Below are positions 5,738 to 13,254 of a stretch of 14,425 nucleotides of DNA, one piece after another. The notes beneath the pieces were generated by a model that saw only the letters and a list, made by a program, of their open reading frames with translations, made no database searches and was not told where the DNA came from. The position numbers and the translations under genes were made by a program. Source of the DNA: Acetobacteraceae bacterium (GTDB lineage: Bacteria; Pseudomonadota; Alphaproteobacteria; Acetobacterales; Acetobacteraceae). The stretch lies in contig JASHVY010000426.1 of assembly GCA_030044345.1 (NCBI GenBank), positions 1 through 14,425 of the forward strand, read 5' to 3'. Numbering within the stretch: position 1 is the stretch's first letter; each line of letters starts with the position of its first letter.

Positions 5738-7198
5738 ATGGGCGTCCGTCGCGACACGCTTTACAATCTTGCCGGCTCCATTGCGCCGCTTGGCGTGAGC
5801 CTGCTGACGATCCCTCCCTATCTTCGGATCATCGGGGAAGCCCGCTATGGCATCCTCTCGATCGTCTGGCTCTTCATCGGCTACTTCGCCGTTTTCGATT
5901 TCGGGCTGTCCCGCTCCACCGCCTATCACCTGGCATGCCTGGTGGATCATCCGGATGAGGAACGCTCGCGCGTCTTCTGGACGGCGATGGCCCTCAACGC
6001 CTCTTTCGGCGTCATCGGCGGGGTCATCCTCTATCCCGTCGCCCTCGTCTGCTTCTCGCATTTCTTCAAGATGCCGGCGGGCATCCGGCACGAGGTTCTT
6101 GCCTCTCTGCCCTGGCTTATCCTGAGCGTGCCGCTCGCCACGATCGGCGGTGCCCTGAACGGGACGCTGGATGCGCGCAAGCGCTTCGCCTTCAACAACG
6201 GGATCAATCTCGTGGGAACGGCGATCGGGCAGGTGGTGCCGCTCGGCACGGCGCTGGTGCTCGGCCCTTCCCTGACGAACGTGATTCCGGCGGCGGTCAT
6301 TGCGCGGATGGCGACGATGGTCCCGCTCTTCATCGGGGCGATCCGGTTCGTCCCCGCCGGATGGCCGCAGCGCGCGGAAGCGGGTGTCATTCGAGATCTG
6401 TTCAAATATGGAGGCTGGGTCTCGATCTCGAATCTCATATCACCGCTGCTCGCGACTCTGGACAAGATTCTGATCGGCGTCATTCTCGGCGCGGTCGATG
6501 TGACTTATTACGCGATCCCGGACCGGCTCACCCGCCAGGGGTCGATCCTGCCCGGCGCGATCGTGCGGGCGCTGTTTCCCGCCATGGCCGCCGCGACGCA
6601 AGAGCATGCCCAGGAGCAGGCGAAAGCCGCGCTCGATGTTCTCTCTGCGGCTTTGACGCTGATGATCACCGCGGGCATCCTGGCCATGCCCGTCTTCTTC
6701 TGGCTCTGGATCGGCAGGGGTTTTGCGCAGATTGCAACGCCGATCGGGGTTCTTCTCGCGCTCGGCATTCACGTCAATGGCCTGGCCTATGTCCCTTCAT
6801 CCCTCCTGCAGGCACGCGGTCGGGTTGATCTCACGGCAAAATTCCATCTGATCGAGATCGTTCCCCATATCATCTGCCTCTATTTGGGCCTGCGCTATTT
6901 CGGCCTGCTGGGCGCGGCCGGCGCGATGCTGCTGGTGAGCGCGCTGGATGCCGTCCTTCTGTGCAGCGCCGCCCGCTTGCGCCTCTGGCGCCAGGCGGGG
7001 TTCTGGGTCTCCGCGGCGATTCTCGTGCTCTCCGTTCTCTCCGCGACCGAGCTCTCTCCACAGAACCCGAAGACCTATCTGATCTCCAGCCTGATCCTTC
7101 TTGCCGCGGCTGCCTATGCGGTCCTGTCCCTTCCCCCCATGCTGCGCCGCCAAATTCCCATGCCCATGGCGCTTCGCGCGAAGCAGACGATGCCATGA
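5738..7198 (+). CDS. Wzx-type polysaccharide flippase (MOP superfamily)
   Basis: A 486-residue, strongly hydrophobic protein with about 12-14 membrane segments spread over its length, the size and pattern of Wzx/RfbX flippases. The N-terminal part (LYNLAGSIAPLGVSLLTIPPYLRIIG, FDFGLSRSTAYHLA near 54-67) and the central RDLFKYGGWVSISNLISPLLATLDKILIG are typical of the polysaccharide biosynthesis family. These proteins move the undecaprenyl-diphosphate-linked repeat unit from the cytoplasmic to the periplasmic face, so this points to a Wzx/Wzy rather than an ABC-transporter or synthase route. The 86-bp gap after the kinase gene is GC-rich and has only a weak ribosome binding site. The stop overlaps the next start as ATGA (7195-7198), suggesting translational coupling to the following glycosyltransferase. 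Confidence 0.88.
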   Translation: MGVRRDTLYNLAGSIAPLGVSLLTIPPYLRIIGEARYGILSIVWLFIGYFAVFDFGLSRSTAYHLACLVDHPDEERSRVFWTAMALNASFGVIGGVILYPVALVCFSHFFKMPAGIRHEVLASLPWLILSVPLATIGGALNGTLDARKRFAFNNGINLVGTAIGQVVPLGTALVLGPSLTNVIPAAVIARMATMVPLFIGAIRFVPAGWPQRAEAGVIRDLFKYGGWVSISNLISPLLATLDKILIGVILGAVDVTYYAIPDRLTRQGSILPGAIVRALFPAMAAATQEHAQEQAKAALDVLSAALTLMITAGILAMPVFFWLWIGRGFAQIATPIGVLLALGIHVNGLAYVPSSLLQARGRVDLTAKFHLIEIVPHIICLYLGLRYFGLLGAAGAMLLVSALDAVLLCSAARLRLWRQAGFWVSAAILVLSVLSATELSPQNPKTYLISSLILLAAAAYAVLSLPPMLRRQIPMPMALRAKQTMP

Positions 7199-8364
7199 AG
7201 CGAATCTGCTTTGTTCTCCCGACGGACGGATCGCGCCCGGTCGGGGGCATCAAGATCGTCTATCAGTACGCGAACGGCCTGGTGCGGCGCGGATATGAGG
7301 TGTCCATCGTTCACACCTGCTTTATGAGTTCGTCGCGACCGCCGCTCATGCAAAAGATCAGGCGCTCGGTCGTGGATTATGTGAAGCAAACGCTCACGGC
7401 CGGCTGGCGCCCCGATGGCTGGTTTCCGCTCGACCCGGCCATCCGGCTTCACTGGATTCCGATCCTGCGACCCGCCTTTCTTCCGAAGGCCGATGCGTAT
7501 GTGGCGACCTGGTGGCATACCGCGGAGCGGCTCGCGGAGTGGAAGATGAGTGCCCGCCGGCTCTACCTCATCCAGCATCTCGAGACGTGGGGCGGGCCCG
7601 AGGAACGGGTTCTGGCAACGTGGAAGGCGCCGCTCGAGAAGATCGTCATCGCCAAGTGGCTGGCCGAAATCGCCGCGCGGGAGGGCGAAAGCGCGGCCTA
7701 TATTCCCAATGGCCTGGATTTCGAGCAGTTCGGTGTGGATCTGCCCGTCGAGCAGCGGAATCCGCGCCAGATCGCGATGCTCTACCATGACATGGAGTGG
7801 AAAGGGTCCAGGGACGGGTTGCAGGCGCTCACCATTCTGAAGCATCGCTATCCGGATCTGCAGGTGGAACTGTTCGGTGTGCCGGAGCAGCCGGCCAGGC
7901 TTCCGCATTGGATCACCTATCACCGCAATCCGCCCCAGAGCAGGCTTCGGGAATTGTATAACCGCGCCTCGATCTTCGTGTCCCCGAGCTGGGCGGAGGG
8001 TTGGCCCTTGCCGCCGGCGGAGGCGATGATGAGCGGGGCGGCCGTTGTGGCAACCGATATCGGCGGCCATCGGGAATATTGCGTGAACGGCCGGACGTCC
8101 CTTCTTGTCCCGCCGCGCGATCCCTCGGCGCTGGCGAACGCGGTTTCCGCCCTGATGGAGCAGGATGCGCTTCGCCGCATGATCGCCCGGGCGGGGAACG
8201 ACAATATCCGCCAATTCACCTGGGCCCGCGCGCTTTCCGCGTTCGAGGAGGTTCTTGAGGATTCCCCCCGGGTCCGCATGCCGGCGATGTGTGATCGCGA
8301 ACTCCGTGACGAGGACGAAAAAATGCTCCGCACGCCTATCGGCCAATCGGCGGGCGTTCGATGA
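7195..8364 (+). CDS. Glycosyltransferase family 4 protein (GT-B fold)
   Basis: Encodes 389 residues starting MKRICFVLPTDGSRPVGGIKIVYQYANGLVRRGYEVSIVH, the N-terminal Rossmann half with the Gly-rich acceptor loop (PVGGIKI). The C-terminal half contains YHDMEWKGSRDGLQAL and the EX7E motif EGWPLPPAE (Glu268 to Glu276) followed by AMMSGAAVVATDIGGHREYC, the nucleotide-sugar binding site of GT4 enzymes. The middle TWWHTAERL and LYLIQHLETWGG resemble rhamnosyltransferase-type (WsaF-like) members, but donor and linkage cannot be read from sequence. It should act at the cytoplasmic face on the lipid-linked repeat unit. The reading frame is open far upstream (to 6961), but that part lies inside the flippase gene; the ATG at 7195 gives the family N-terminus and an ATGA overlap. 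The stop again overlaps the next start as ATGA (8361-8364). Confidence 0.87.
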   Translation: MKRICFVLPTDGSRPVGGIKIVYQYANGLVRRGYEVSIVHTCFMSSSRPPLMQKIRRSVVDYVKQTLTAGWRPDGWFPLDPAIRLHWIPILRPAFLPKADAYVATWWHTAERLAEWKMSARRLYLIQHLETWGGPEERVLATWKAPLEKIVIAKWLAEIAAREGESAAYIPNGLDFEQFGVDLPVEQRNPRQIAMLYHDMEWKGSRDGLQALTILKHRYPDLQVELFGVPEQPARLPHWITYHRNPPQSRLRELYNRASIFVSPSWAEGWPLPPAEAMMSGAAVVATDIGGHREYCVNGRTSLLVPPRDPSALANAVSALMEQDALRRMIARAGNDNIRQFTWARALSAFEEVLEDSPRVRMPAMCDRELRDEDEKMLRTPIGQSAGVR

Positions 8365-9434
8365 GCGGCCAAGACCCGCACAGAGTGACGGGTGGAGCGG
8401 GGGCTTGCAGTATCCGGCAGCACCTCTCCATCTCCGTTGCGATGGCGACATACAATGGCGAGCGCTTTCTTGCGGAGCAGCTCGAAAGCCTTCTTCACCA
8501 GACACGACAGCCGGACGAGCTGATCGTCAGCGACGATGGCTCGACCGACAGGACATGCGAGCTCATTCGAAGCTTCGCCGCGAAAGCGCCGTTTCCAGTG
8601 CAGCTTCTCGCAAACAGCCGGAATCTCGGCGTCAACGGCAATTTCGACCGTGCCATTGCGGCGTGCCGGGGCGGACTCGTCTTTCCTTGCGACCATGACG
8701 ATGTGTGGCTGCCGCAGAAGATCGAAAGAATGGCCGATGTTCTCGAGCAGAACGCGACCGCGGTGATGCTCATCAGCAACTCGGAGATCGTCGATCCGGA
8801 GCTGCGATCCACGGGGCGCAGCCTTTACACATTGCGGTTTCCGCAAACCGAGAAGCTGCATCCCAAGGGGGTCGAGACAATCCGGTTTCTTCTGGCGAGC
8901 TGGGCCGTTGCCGGCCACACGATGGCGTTTCGGCGCGTGCCGGCGCTTGCGATGCCGGCCAGCCGGATCGCGGCCGACTGCACTTACGATTTCACCCGGG
9001 CCCTCGTCGCCGGGGCGGCCCACGATATCGTAACGATACCGGACCGGCTGACGAAATACCGGAGGCACCAGGCACAGGTGACGAGCGAGTGGAGCCTTCC
9101 ACCCACTCCGGCGGAAAGGCTGCGCCGGAAGGTCCAAAATATTTTCGCAAGCGAGAAGAACGCCGTTTCGGAAAGCAGGAAATTCGTTCGCGATCTCTTA
9201 CAAATCTGTGACGGCCTGCGAGAGCTCGGGGCAGATCATGATGTGACGGAGTTTCTTCGGCAGCGGGCGGAGATGGTCCTGTTTCAGGCGAATCTTCGTT
9301 TGCGCCCGCGCGTTCAGAGGGTTCCCGGGATCGTTCTCGGTCTCGTCGGTGGACGGTACCACAAATATGCGGGCGGTGTGTTGACGGCCTTGCAGGACGC
9401 ATGCCTCTCGCCGACCACCGAGCTGGCACGCTGA
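8361..9434 (+). CDS. Glycosyltransferase family 2 protein (GT-A fold), copy A
   Basis: Encodes 357 residues. After a variable tail of about 22 residues the GT-A core begins SISVAMATYNGERF. The nucleotide-binding pair is VSDDGSTD (Asp58, Asp59), and the metal-binding DXD-type motif is CDHDDVWLPQK (Asp111, Asp113, Asp114). AGHTMAFRR lies downstream, at the usual place of the acceptor-side part of the domain. The block TYNGERF..EQL..QT..PDEL is common in enzymes annotated as rhamnosyltransferases of surface polysaccharides, so a deoxyhexose donor is plausible but unproven. It is translationally coupled to the preceding GT4 (ATGA). The gene directly downstream is a close paralog. The end of the gene, including its TGA, is repeated in an 18-bp tandem duplication. 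Confidence 0.88.
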   Translation: MSGQDPHRVTGGAGACSIRQHLSISVAMATYNGERFLAEQLESLLHQTRQPDELIVSDDGSTDRTCELIRSFAAKAPFPVQLLANSRNLGVNGNFDRAIAACRGGLVFPCDHDDVWLPQKIERMADVLEQNATAVMLISNSEIVDPELRSTGRSLYTLRFPQTEKLHPKGVETIRFLLASWAVAGHTMAFRRVPALAMPASRIAADCTYDFTRALVAGAAHDIVTIPDRLTKYRRHQAQVTSEWSLPPTPAERLRRKVQNIFASEKNAVSESRKFVRDLLQICDGLRELGADHDVTEFLRQRAEMVLFQANLRLRPRVQRVPGIVLGLVGGRYHKYAGGVLTALQDACLSPTTELAR

Positions 9435-9458
9435 AGAACTCTGGCACGCTGAAGAGCT
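9423..9458. repeat. 18-bp tandem duplication across a stop codon
   Basis: CTGGCACGCTGAAGAACT (9423-9440) is followed directly by CTGGCACGCTGAAGAGCT (9441-9458), one mismatch. The first copy holds the last codons and the TGA of GT2 copy A; the second repeats them in the same frame as untranslated sequence, so a backup TGA is present. Confidence 0.85.
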
Positions 9459-9482
9459 GAGGAACGGGGCGAAGGCGGCGCA

Positions 9483-10601
9483 ATGGCGATCGTTGATCAA
9501 GTGGCGGGCAATCCCGGACAGGCCAGCCCGGAAGCTTCCGTCCCAAAGGTGCTGGCGGAGGAAGGGCAGGGCCGCGGTGGTGAAGGGACCGGTGTGACCA
9601 CGTGGCCGAAAGTTTCCATCGCCATGGCGACCTACAATGGCGAGCGTTTCATCGAAGAACAGTTGGCGAGCCTGGCGGCACAGACCAGGCTTCCGGACGA
9701 GCTCGTCGTCAGTGACGATGGCTCTCAGGACGGAACGCTCGAAAGGGTTCGGATCTTTGCCGCCCAGGCGCCCTTTCCGGTTCGCATCCTCTGCAACCAT
9801 CCGGGCCGCGGGGTGCTCGATAATTTCGATCGGGTCATCGCGGCCTGCCACGGCGACATCGTCTTTCCTTGCGATCAGGATGATGTCTGGCTGCCGCAGA
9901 AGCTTTCCGAGATGGCCGGCGCGCTGGCTCGTCACCCGAGCGCGGGGATGGTGATCAGCAATTCCGAGCTGGTCGATGAGCGGCTGCGTCCGACCGGGCG
10001 CAATCTCTATACGCGCAGGCTGCACGGGACCGAGCATCTCTATGCGCGCGGGCGGGAAGCCGTGCGCCTTGTCCTCGGGAGCGGCCTCGTCTTCGGTCAC
10101 ACCATGGCGTTCCGGACCCTGCCGCTGCTGATGAGGCCGGCATCTCTCGTGACGAGCCAATCCGCCTATGATGTCATCCGGGTGCTGCTGGCAGCCTCCT
10201 TCTTCGATCTCGTCGTCATTCCTCACGCCTTGACCAGGTACCGGCGGCACGAAAGCCAGGTGACTCCCTCGCGAGATGTCTCGCCCGGCCCGCTCGAGCG
10301 AATCCGCCAGCTCGTGGCCGGCTACGAATGGCAGGCGGCGACGAACGCGCGCTTCGCTCGCAATCTTTTGCAAATCTCCACGCAGCTCGAGACACTCGGG
10401 GTGGAGCACGACGTGATTCGCTTCCTTCGAGGCAAGATCCGCATGGCGACGATCCAGGAAGCGATGCCCCCCTCGAGATTGCGCCGTGTTCTGCCGGTGG
10501 CCGGCAATCTGGTGAGCGGGCGCTACCATCTCTATGCCAACGGAATATCGACAGCCTTGCGCCACCTGCTGATGGTTGTGCCGCGCTCGAGCGCGCAGTG
10601 A
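9483..10601 (+). CDS. Glycosyltransferase family 2 protein (GT-A fold), copy B
   Basis: Encodes 372 residues, a paralog of the gene just upstream: over the 96-residue GT-A core I count about 67 identical positions by hand. The tail before the core is longer (about 42 residues, Gly/Ala-rich, not similar to copy A). The core begins VSIAMATYNGERFIEEQL. Key residues are VSDDGSQD (Asp78, Asp79) and CDQDDVWLPQK (Asp131, Asp133, Asp134), so both copies look catalytically intact. GHTMAFRTL and RYRRHESQVT are also shared. The pair probably adds two similar sugars in sequence or differs in linkage. AAGG (9472-9475) lies seven bases before the ATG. A shorter start at a later codon cannot be excluded because the N-terminal tail is not conserved. 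Confidence 0.87.
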   Translation: MAIVDQVAGNPGQASPEASVPKVLAEEGQGRGGEGTGVTTWPKVSIAMATYNGERFIEEQLASLAAQTRLPDELVVSDDGSQDGTLERVRIFAAQAPFPVRILCNHPGRGVLDNFDRVIAACHGDIVFPCDQDDVWLPQKLSEMAGALARHPSAGMVISNSELVDERLRPTGRNLYTRRLHGTEHLYARGREAVRLVLGSGLVFGHTMAFRTLPLLMRPASLVTSQSAYDVIRVLLAASFFDLVVIPHALTRYRRHESQVTPSRDVSPGPLERIRQLVAGYEWQAATNARFARNLLQISTQLETLGVEHDVIRFLRGKIRMATIQEAMPPSRLRRVLPVAGNLVSGRYHLYANGISTALRHLLMVVPRSSAQ

Positions 10602-10668
10602 TGCAGCTCATCTTGGTCTCGCGCGCAGTTTGAGAATCGCATGAATCCAACGGGGGATTGGAACAGGC
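10602..10668 (+). other. 67-bp spacer before the heptosyltransferase-like gene
   Basis: The ATG at 10602 directly follows the TGA of GT2 copy B but gives only ten codons. TCCAA (10646-10650) and TTGGA (10658-10662) can form a five-pair hairpin. No promoter or terminator is convincing, so the operon probably continues through. Confidence 0.4.
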
Positions 10669-11955
10669 ATGAATGTCGTGAGCGAGGGCGGCCCGGTTGC
10701 CGCCGGTACGCGGCTGATCGTGGCCAACCGGGTAACGGTGCCGGAGCGGGGACGGCTGACAAAGGCCTGCGAGCAGGTCCTCCGCCGCATGATCGTCCGG
10801 CGCGATGACCGCGATGATCCGGCCCCTCTGCCGCGCGTCCCGCATCGTCTGCTCGCGGTCAAGGTTCACGGGATGGGTGATGCGGTGATGGTACGCTCAC
10901 TGCTCGAAGAGCTGCGCAACCGGCACCCGCAAATGGAAATCGGCGTGCTGGTGGGCACAGCCACGCGGGACGTCATGAGCCTCGGCTCGGATTTTCGCGT
11001 GCATGCCTATGAGCAGAAAAATGCGGGTGTGCGGGCGATCGTTCGCAGCGCGATCGAAATTCGCCGCTCTTCCTACGAGGTTGTGCTCAACTTCGAGCAG
11101 GGTTCGCTTGCCGGAACCGCATTCCTCCGCGCCCTCGGCGTTCCCACGCATATCGGTTTCGTCCCGCTTCACGATGCGGCCAAGGCCGCGTTCCTCACAC
11201 GGCCGCTGCGCTTCCGCGAAGGGGATTCGATGTGGGCATCGCTGATCCGGGCGATGCGTCTCGTCGATTCGGATTTTCCCGAGACCCCGGAGGTGTTTCC
11301 GCTACCGCTCAGCGCGGAAGCAAAGCACTTCGTGCGCGCGTGGTTGGAAGAGAAGGGGCTGGAAGAGAAAGGGCTGGAAGGGAAGGACGGGCGTCCCCGC
11401 ACGAGACGGGTCGTGTTTCATATGGGCAGCGGTCCGGGCCAGCCTTTCCGCCGCTGGCCGGTCGAGCGGTTCGCAGCACTTGCGGAACGGCTGCGCGCGG
11501 AGGTTCCGGACCTTGTTGTGATCCTGACCGGAACCGCTCCCGAAAAACCGCTCATCACGACGTTTCTCTCCCAATGCAAGGCTCTCGCGATCGACGCGAG
11601 CGGGCTCGGTTCGATCGAACGCACCGCGTCACTGCTCGCCGAAAGCGATCTTCTCGTCAGCAACGATACGGGTGTGATGCATCTCGGGGCGGCCATGGGC
11701 GTGCCGACCGTCGGCATCTTCGGGCCGGACAGTCCCGGACGCTACGCGCCCGTGGGACCGCACACGGCCGCGGTGGTGGCAAGCGGCGTTCTTTGCAGCC
11801 CGTGCTCGAACATCTATCGGCTCCAGGTGCCCGGAAATTGTGTCAACCCCGACACCATCCGCTGCCTCCGCGAGGTGTCGGTGGATTCCGTCATCGCCGC
11901 GGCGAGAGGAATCGTGATCGGATCGTGGCTCGGCGAGGCCAAGGCCGGCACATGA
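10669..11955 (+). CDS. Glycosyltransferase family 9 (heptosyltransferase-like) protein
   Basis: Encodes 428 residues. The GT9 core starts after an Arg-rich tail of about 60 residues: RLLAVKVHGMGDAVMVRSLLEEL, where Asp71 matches the catalytic-site Asp of WaaC/WaaF (GD in the first loop). The C-terminal half carries VVFHMGSGPGQPFRRWPVERFAAL and the family signature SNDTGVMHLGAAMGVPTVGIFGP (Asp333, Thr334, Gly335, His338), which binds the ADP-sugar in heptosyltransferases. Typical members are about 320-350 residues, so the N-terminal extension is unusual. Residues 226-240 are a repeat (LEEKG LEEKG LEGKD) between the two halves. GT9 enzymes mostly build lipopolysaccharide core; here one sits in an exopolysaccharide-type cluster, so it may use a heptose or another sugar. 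The stop overlaps the next start (ATGA, 11952-11955). Confidence 0.87.
   Translation: MNVVSEGGPVAAGTRLIVANRVTVPERGRLTKACEQVLRRMIVRRDDRDDPAPLPRVPHRLLAVKVHGMGDAVMVRSLLEELRNRHPQMEIGVLVGTATRDVMSLGSDFRVHAYEQKNAGVRAIVRSAIEIRRSSYEVVLNFEQGSLAGTAFLRALGVPTHIGFVPLHDAAKAAFLTRPLRFREGDSMWASLIRAMRLVDSDFPETPEVFPLPLSAEAKHFVRAWLEEKGLEEKGLEGKDGRPRTRRVVFHMGSGPGQPFRRWPVERFAALAERLRAEVPDLVVILTGTAPEKPLITTFLSQCKALAIDASGLGSIERTASLLAESDLLVSNDTGVMHLGAAMGVPTVGIFGPDSPGRYAPVGPHTAAVVASGVLCSPCSNIYRLQVPGNCVNPDTIRCLREVSVDSVIAAARGIVIGSWLGEAKAGT
11344..11388. repeat. 15-bp tandem repeat, three units
   Basis: Units at 11344-11358, 11359-11373 and 11374-11388 encode LEEKG, LEEKG and LEGKD. The first two differ by two bases; the third is diverged. 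It lies in frame in the linker between the two Rossmann halves of the GT9 protein, where extra charged helical residues are likely tolerated. Confidence 0.85.
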
Positions 11956-13172
11956 GGGCGGACTATCGTCACGATCTTGGGACGATCGCCGGACCCGTGG
12001 TGGGGCAGAGAAGCGCGGCGGCGCGCGCTCGGCAACCGGTGCGGGTCTATATCAACGGGCGGTTCCTTCAGCAGCCGATCACCGGGGTCCAGCGCTACGC
12101 GCGCGAATTGCTGGCGGCGTGGGACCGGATGCTGGTGAGTGGCGAGATCGGCGGACAGGGGATCGAATTTCGGGTGCTCGCGCCGCGCGGCCCGATCGCT
12201 ATGCCGAAGCTCGAGCGGATCCGCCTCCGCCAGGTCGGACGGCTCGGCGGGCATCTCTGGACACAGATTGAGCTGCCCTTCTTCGCGCGCGATGGCCTAC
12301 TCTTCTCGCCGGGCAATATTCATCCGCTGTTCTCGCTTGGCCGCATGGGCGGCGTCGTCACCGTGCACGACCTCGCCTATGCCGCCTATCCCGATGCCTA
12401 TTCGAAAGCGTTCCGCCTTCTCTACTCCCTCCTCGTCCCCGCGGCGCTGCGCCGAGCCGATGCCGTGATCACGGTATCCGATGCGGAAAAAACCCACATC
12501 CTTGGCCGCCATCCGGTGGCGAATGGCCGGATCCATGCCGTCCATCTCGGTGCGCCGAATGGTCGTGCCGCCGGGGAAGGCACCTCCGCATCAAATGAGA
12601 CTTCAGCGAACCGGCCGTTCGTTCTTTGGGTGGGCACGCTCATCGCGAGGAAGAATCCTCAAGGCGTGATCGATGCCGTCGCACGGGTTAGTCAGGATAC
12701 GCCGCTCGATCTGATCGTTGCCGGCGCGAGTCAGCCTGGTCTTCTCAAGGGGGGGCTTTCCCTGCCTCAGGAACTTCAAGGGCGGGTTCATTTCCACGGC
12801 CAGATCAATGACATTGCGGGGTTGCGCCGCCTCTACGAAAGCGCAATCGCGCTGGTCTTCCCGTCCTTCTACGAAAGCTTCGGCCTTCCGCCCCTGGAAG
12901 CCATGCGATTCGGCTGCCCCGTGATCGCCTCGGACATCCCGGCGCTCAGAGAAATCTGCGGCGATGCGGCGCTCTATGCCGATCCGCGCCAGCCGGCCGA
13001 CATTGCACGCCGGATCCGCGGGCTTCTGAACGATCCGGCCCTTCGTGCCGAGCTTCGCGAGCGCGGGCTGCGGCGGGCGGCTTTCTTCACCTGGGAAAGA
13101 TGCGCGCGGGAGACCTTCACGATCCTCTCCCGCGTTCTGGAACAGAGGCAGAGTAGCCGCCCCCTTCGCTGA
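11952..13172 (+). CDS. Glycosyltransferase family 4 protein (GT-B fold)
   Basis: Encodes 406 residues. After about 30 variable residues comes VRVYINGRFLQQPITGVQRYAREL, the conserved start of a GT4 group frequent in exopolysaccharide clusters, with the acceptor-side Gly loop at PITGVQRY (42-49). LFSPGNIHPLFSLGRMGGVVTVHDLAY and VSDAEKTHI follow. The second half has FVLWVGTLIARKNPQGVIDAV (donor site start) and the EX7E motif ESFGLPPLE (Glu308 to Glu316), then AMRFGCPVIASDIPALREICGDAAL. Mannose is the usual donor in characterised relatives, but that is family knowledge, not shown here. The reading frame is open upstream to 11232 inside the GT9 gene; the ATG at 11952 is chosen because it gives an ATGA overlap and the family N-terminus. 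The TGA lies within a small hairpin (13167-13187). Confidence 0.87.
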   Translation: MRADYRHDLGTIAGPVVGQRSAAARARQPVRVYINGRFLQQPITGVQRYARELLAAWDRMLVSGEIGGQGIEFRVLAPRGPIAMPKLERIRLRQVGRLGGHLWTQIELPFFARDGLLFSPGNIHPLFSLGRMGGVVTVHDLAYAAYPDAYSKAFRLLYSLLVPAALRRADAVITVSDAEKTHILGRHPVANGRIHAVHLGAPNGRAAGEGTSASNETSANRPFVLWVGTLIARKNPQGVIDAVARVSQDTPLDLIVAGASQPGLLKGGLSLPQELQGRVHFHGQINDIAGLRRLYESAIALVFPSFYESFGLPPLEAMRFGCPVIASDIPALREICGDAALYADPRQPADIARRIRGLLNDPALRAELRERGLRRAAFFTWERCARETFTILSRVLEQRQSSRPLR

Positions 13173-13187
13173 ATCGTTTTTTCAGCG
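13167..13187 (+). other. Small hairpin over the stop codon
   Basis: CGCTGAA (13167-13173, containing the TGA) pairs with TTCAGCG (13181-13187) around the loop TCGTTTT. The T-run is in the loop rather than after the stem, so this is not a standard intrinsic terminator. A second weak stem, CGGTCG/CGACCG (13189-13194 with 13203-13208), follows. Either could cause a pause or partial attenuation before the last gene. Confidence 0.4.
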
Positions 13188-13254
13188 CCGGTCGGCTTGC
13201 CGCGACCGAGCCCGCAACCGAACAATGACCACGACCCTTGCCCGAGGACGATCG

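Noticed and set aside
6961..7194. Longer N-terminus for the first GT4 (open frame from 6961) and likewise for the GT4 at 11952 (open from 11232)
   Set aside because: The extra parts overlap the preceding genes out of frame and encode Arg-rich sequence; the ATGA-overlap starts give the family N-termini.
7114..10565. Long - strand frames of 405-463 codons opposite the glycosyltransferase genes
   Set aside because: Same antisense effect of GC-rich third positions. The translations show no family motifs, and the + strand genes are fully supported.
10602..10634. Ten-codon frame starting right after the TGA of GT2 copy B
   Set aside because: Too short to judge and without recognisable peptide features; probably chance.
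13167..13208. Intrinsic terminator after the GT4 gene ending at 13172
   Set aside because: The T-run lies in the loop rather than after the stem, and a cluster gene on the same strand follows with a good ribosome binding site; kept only as a hairpin.
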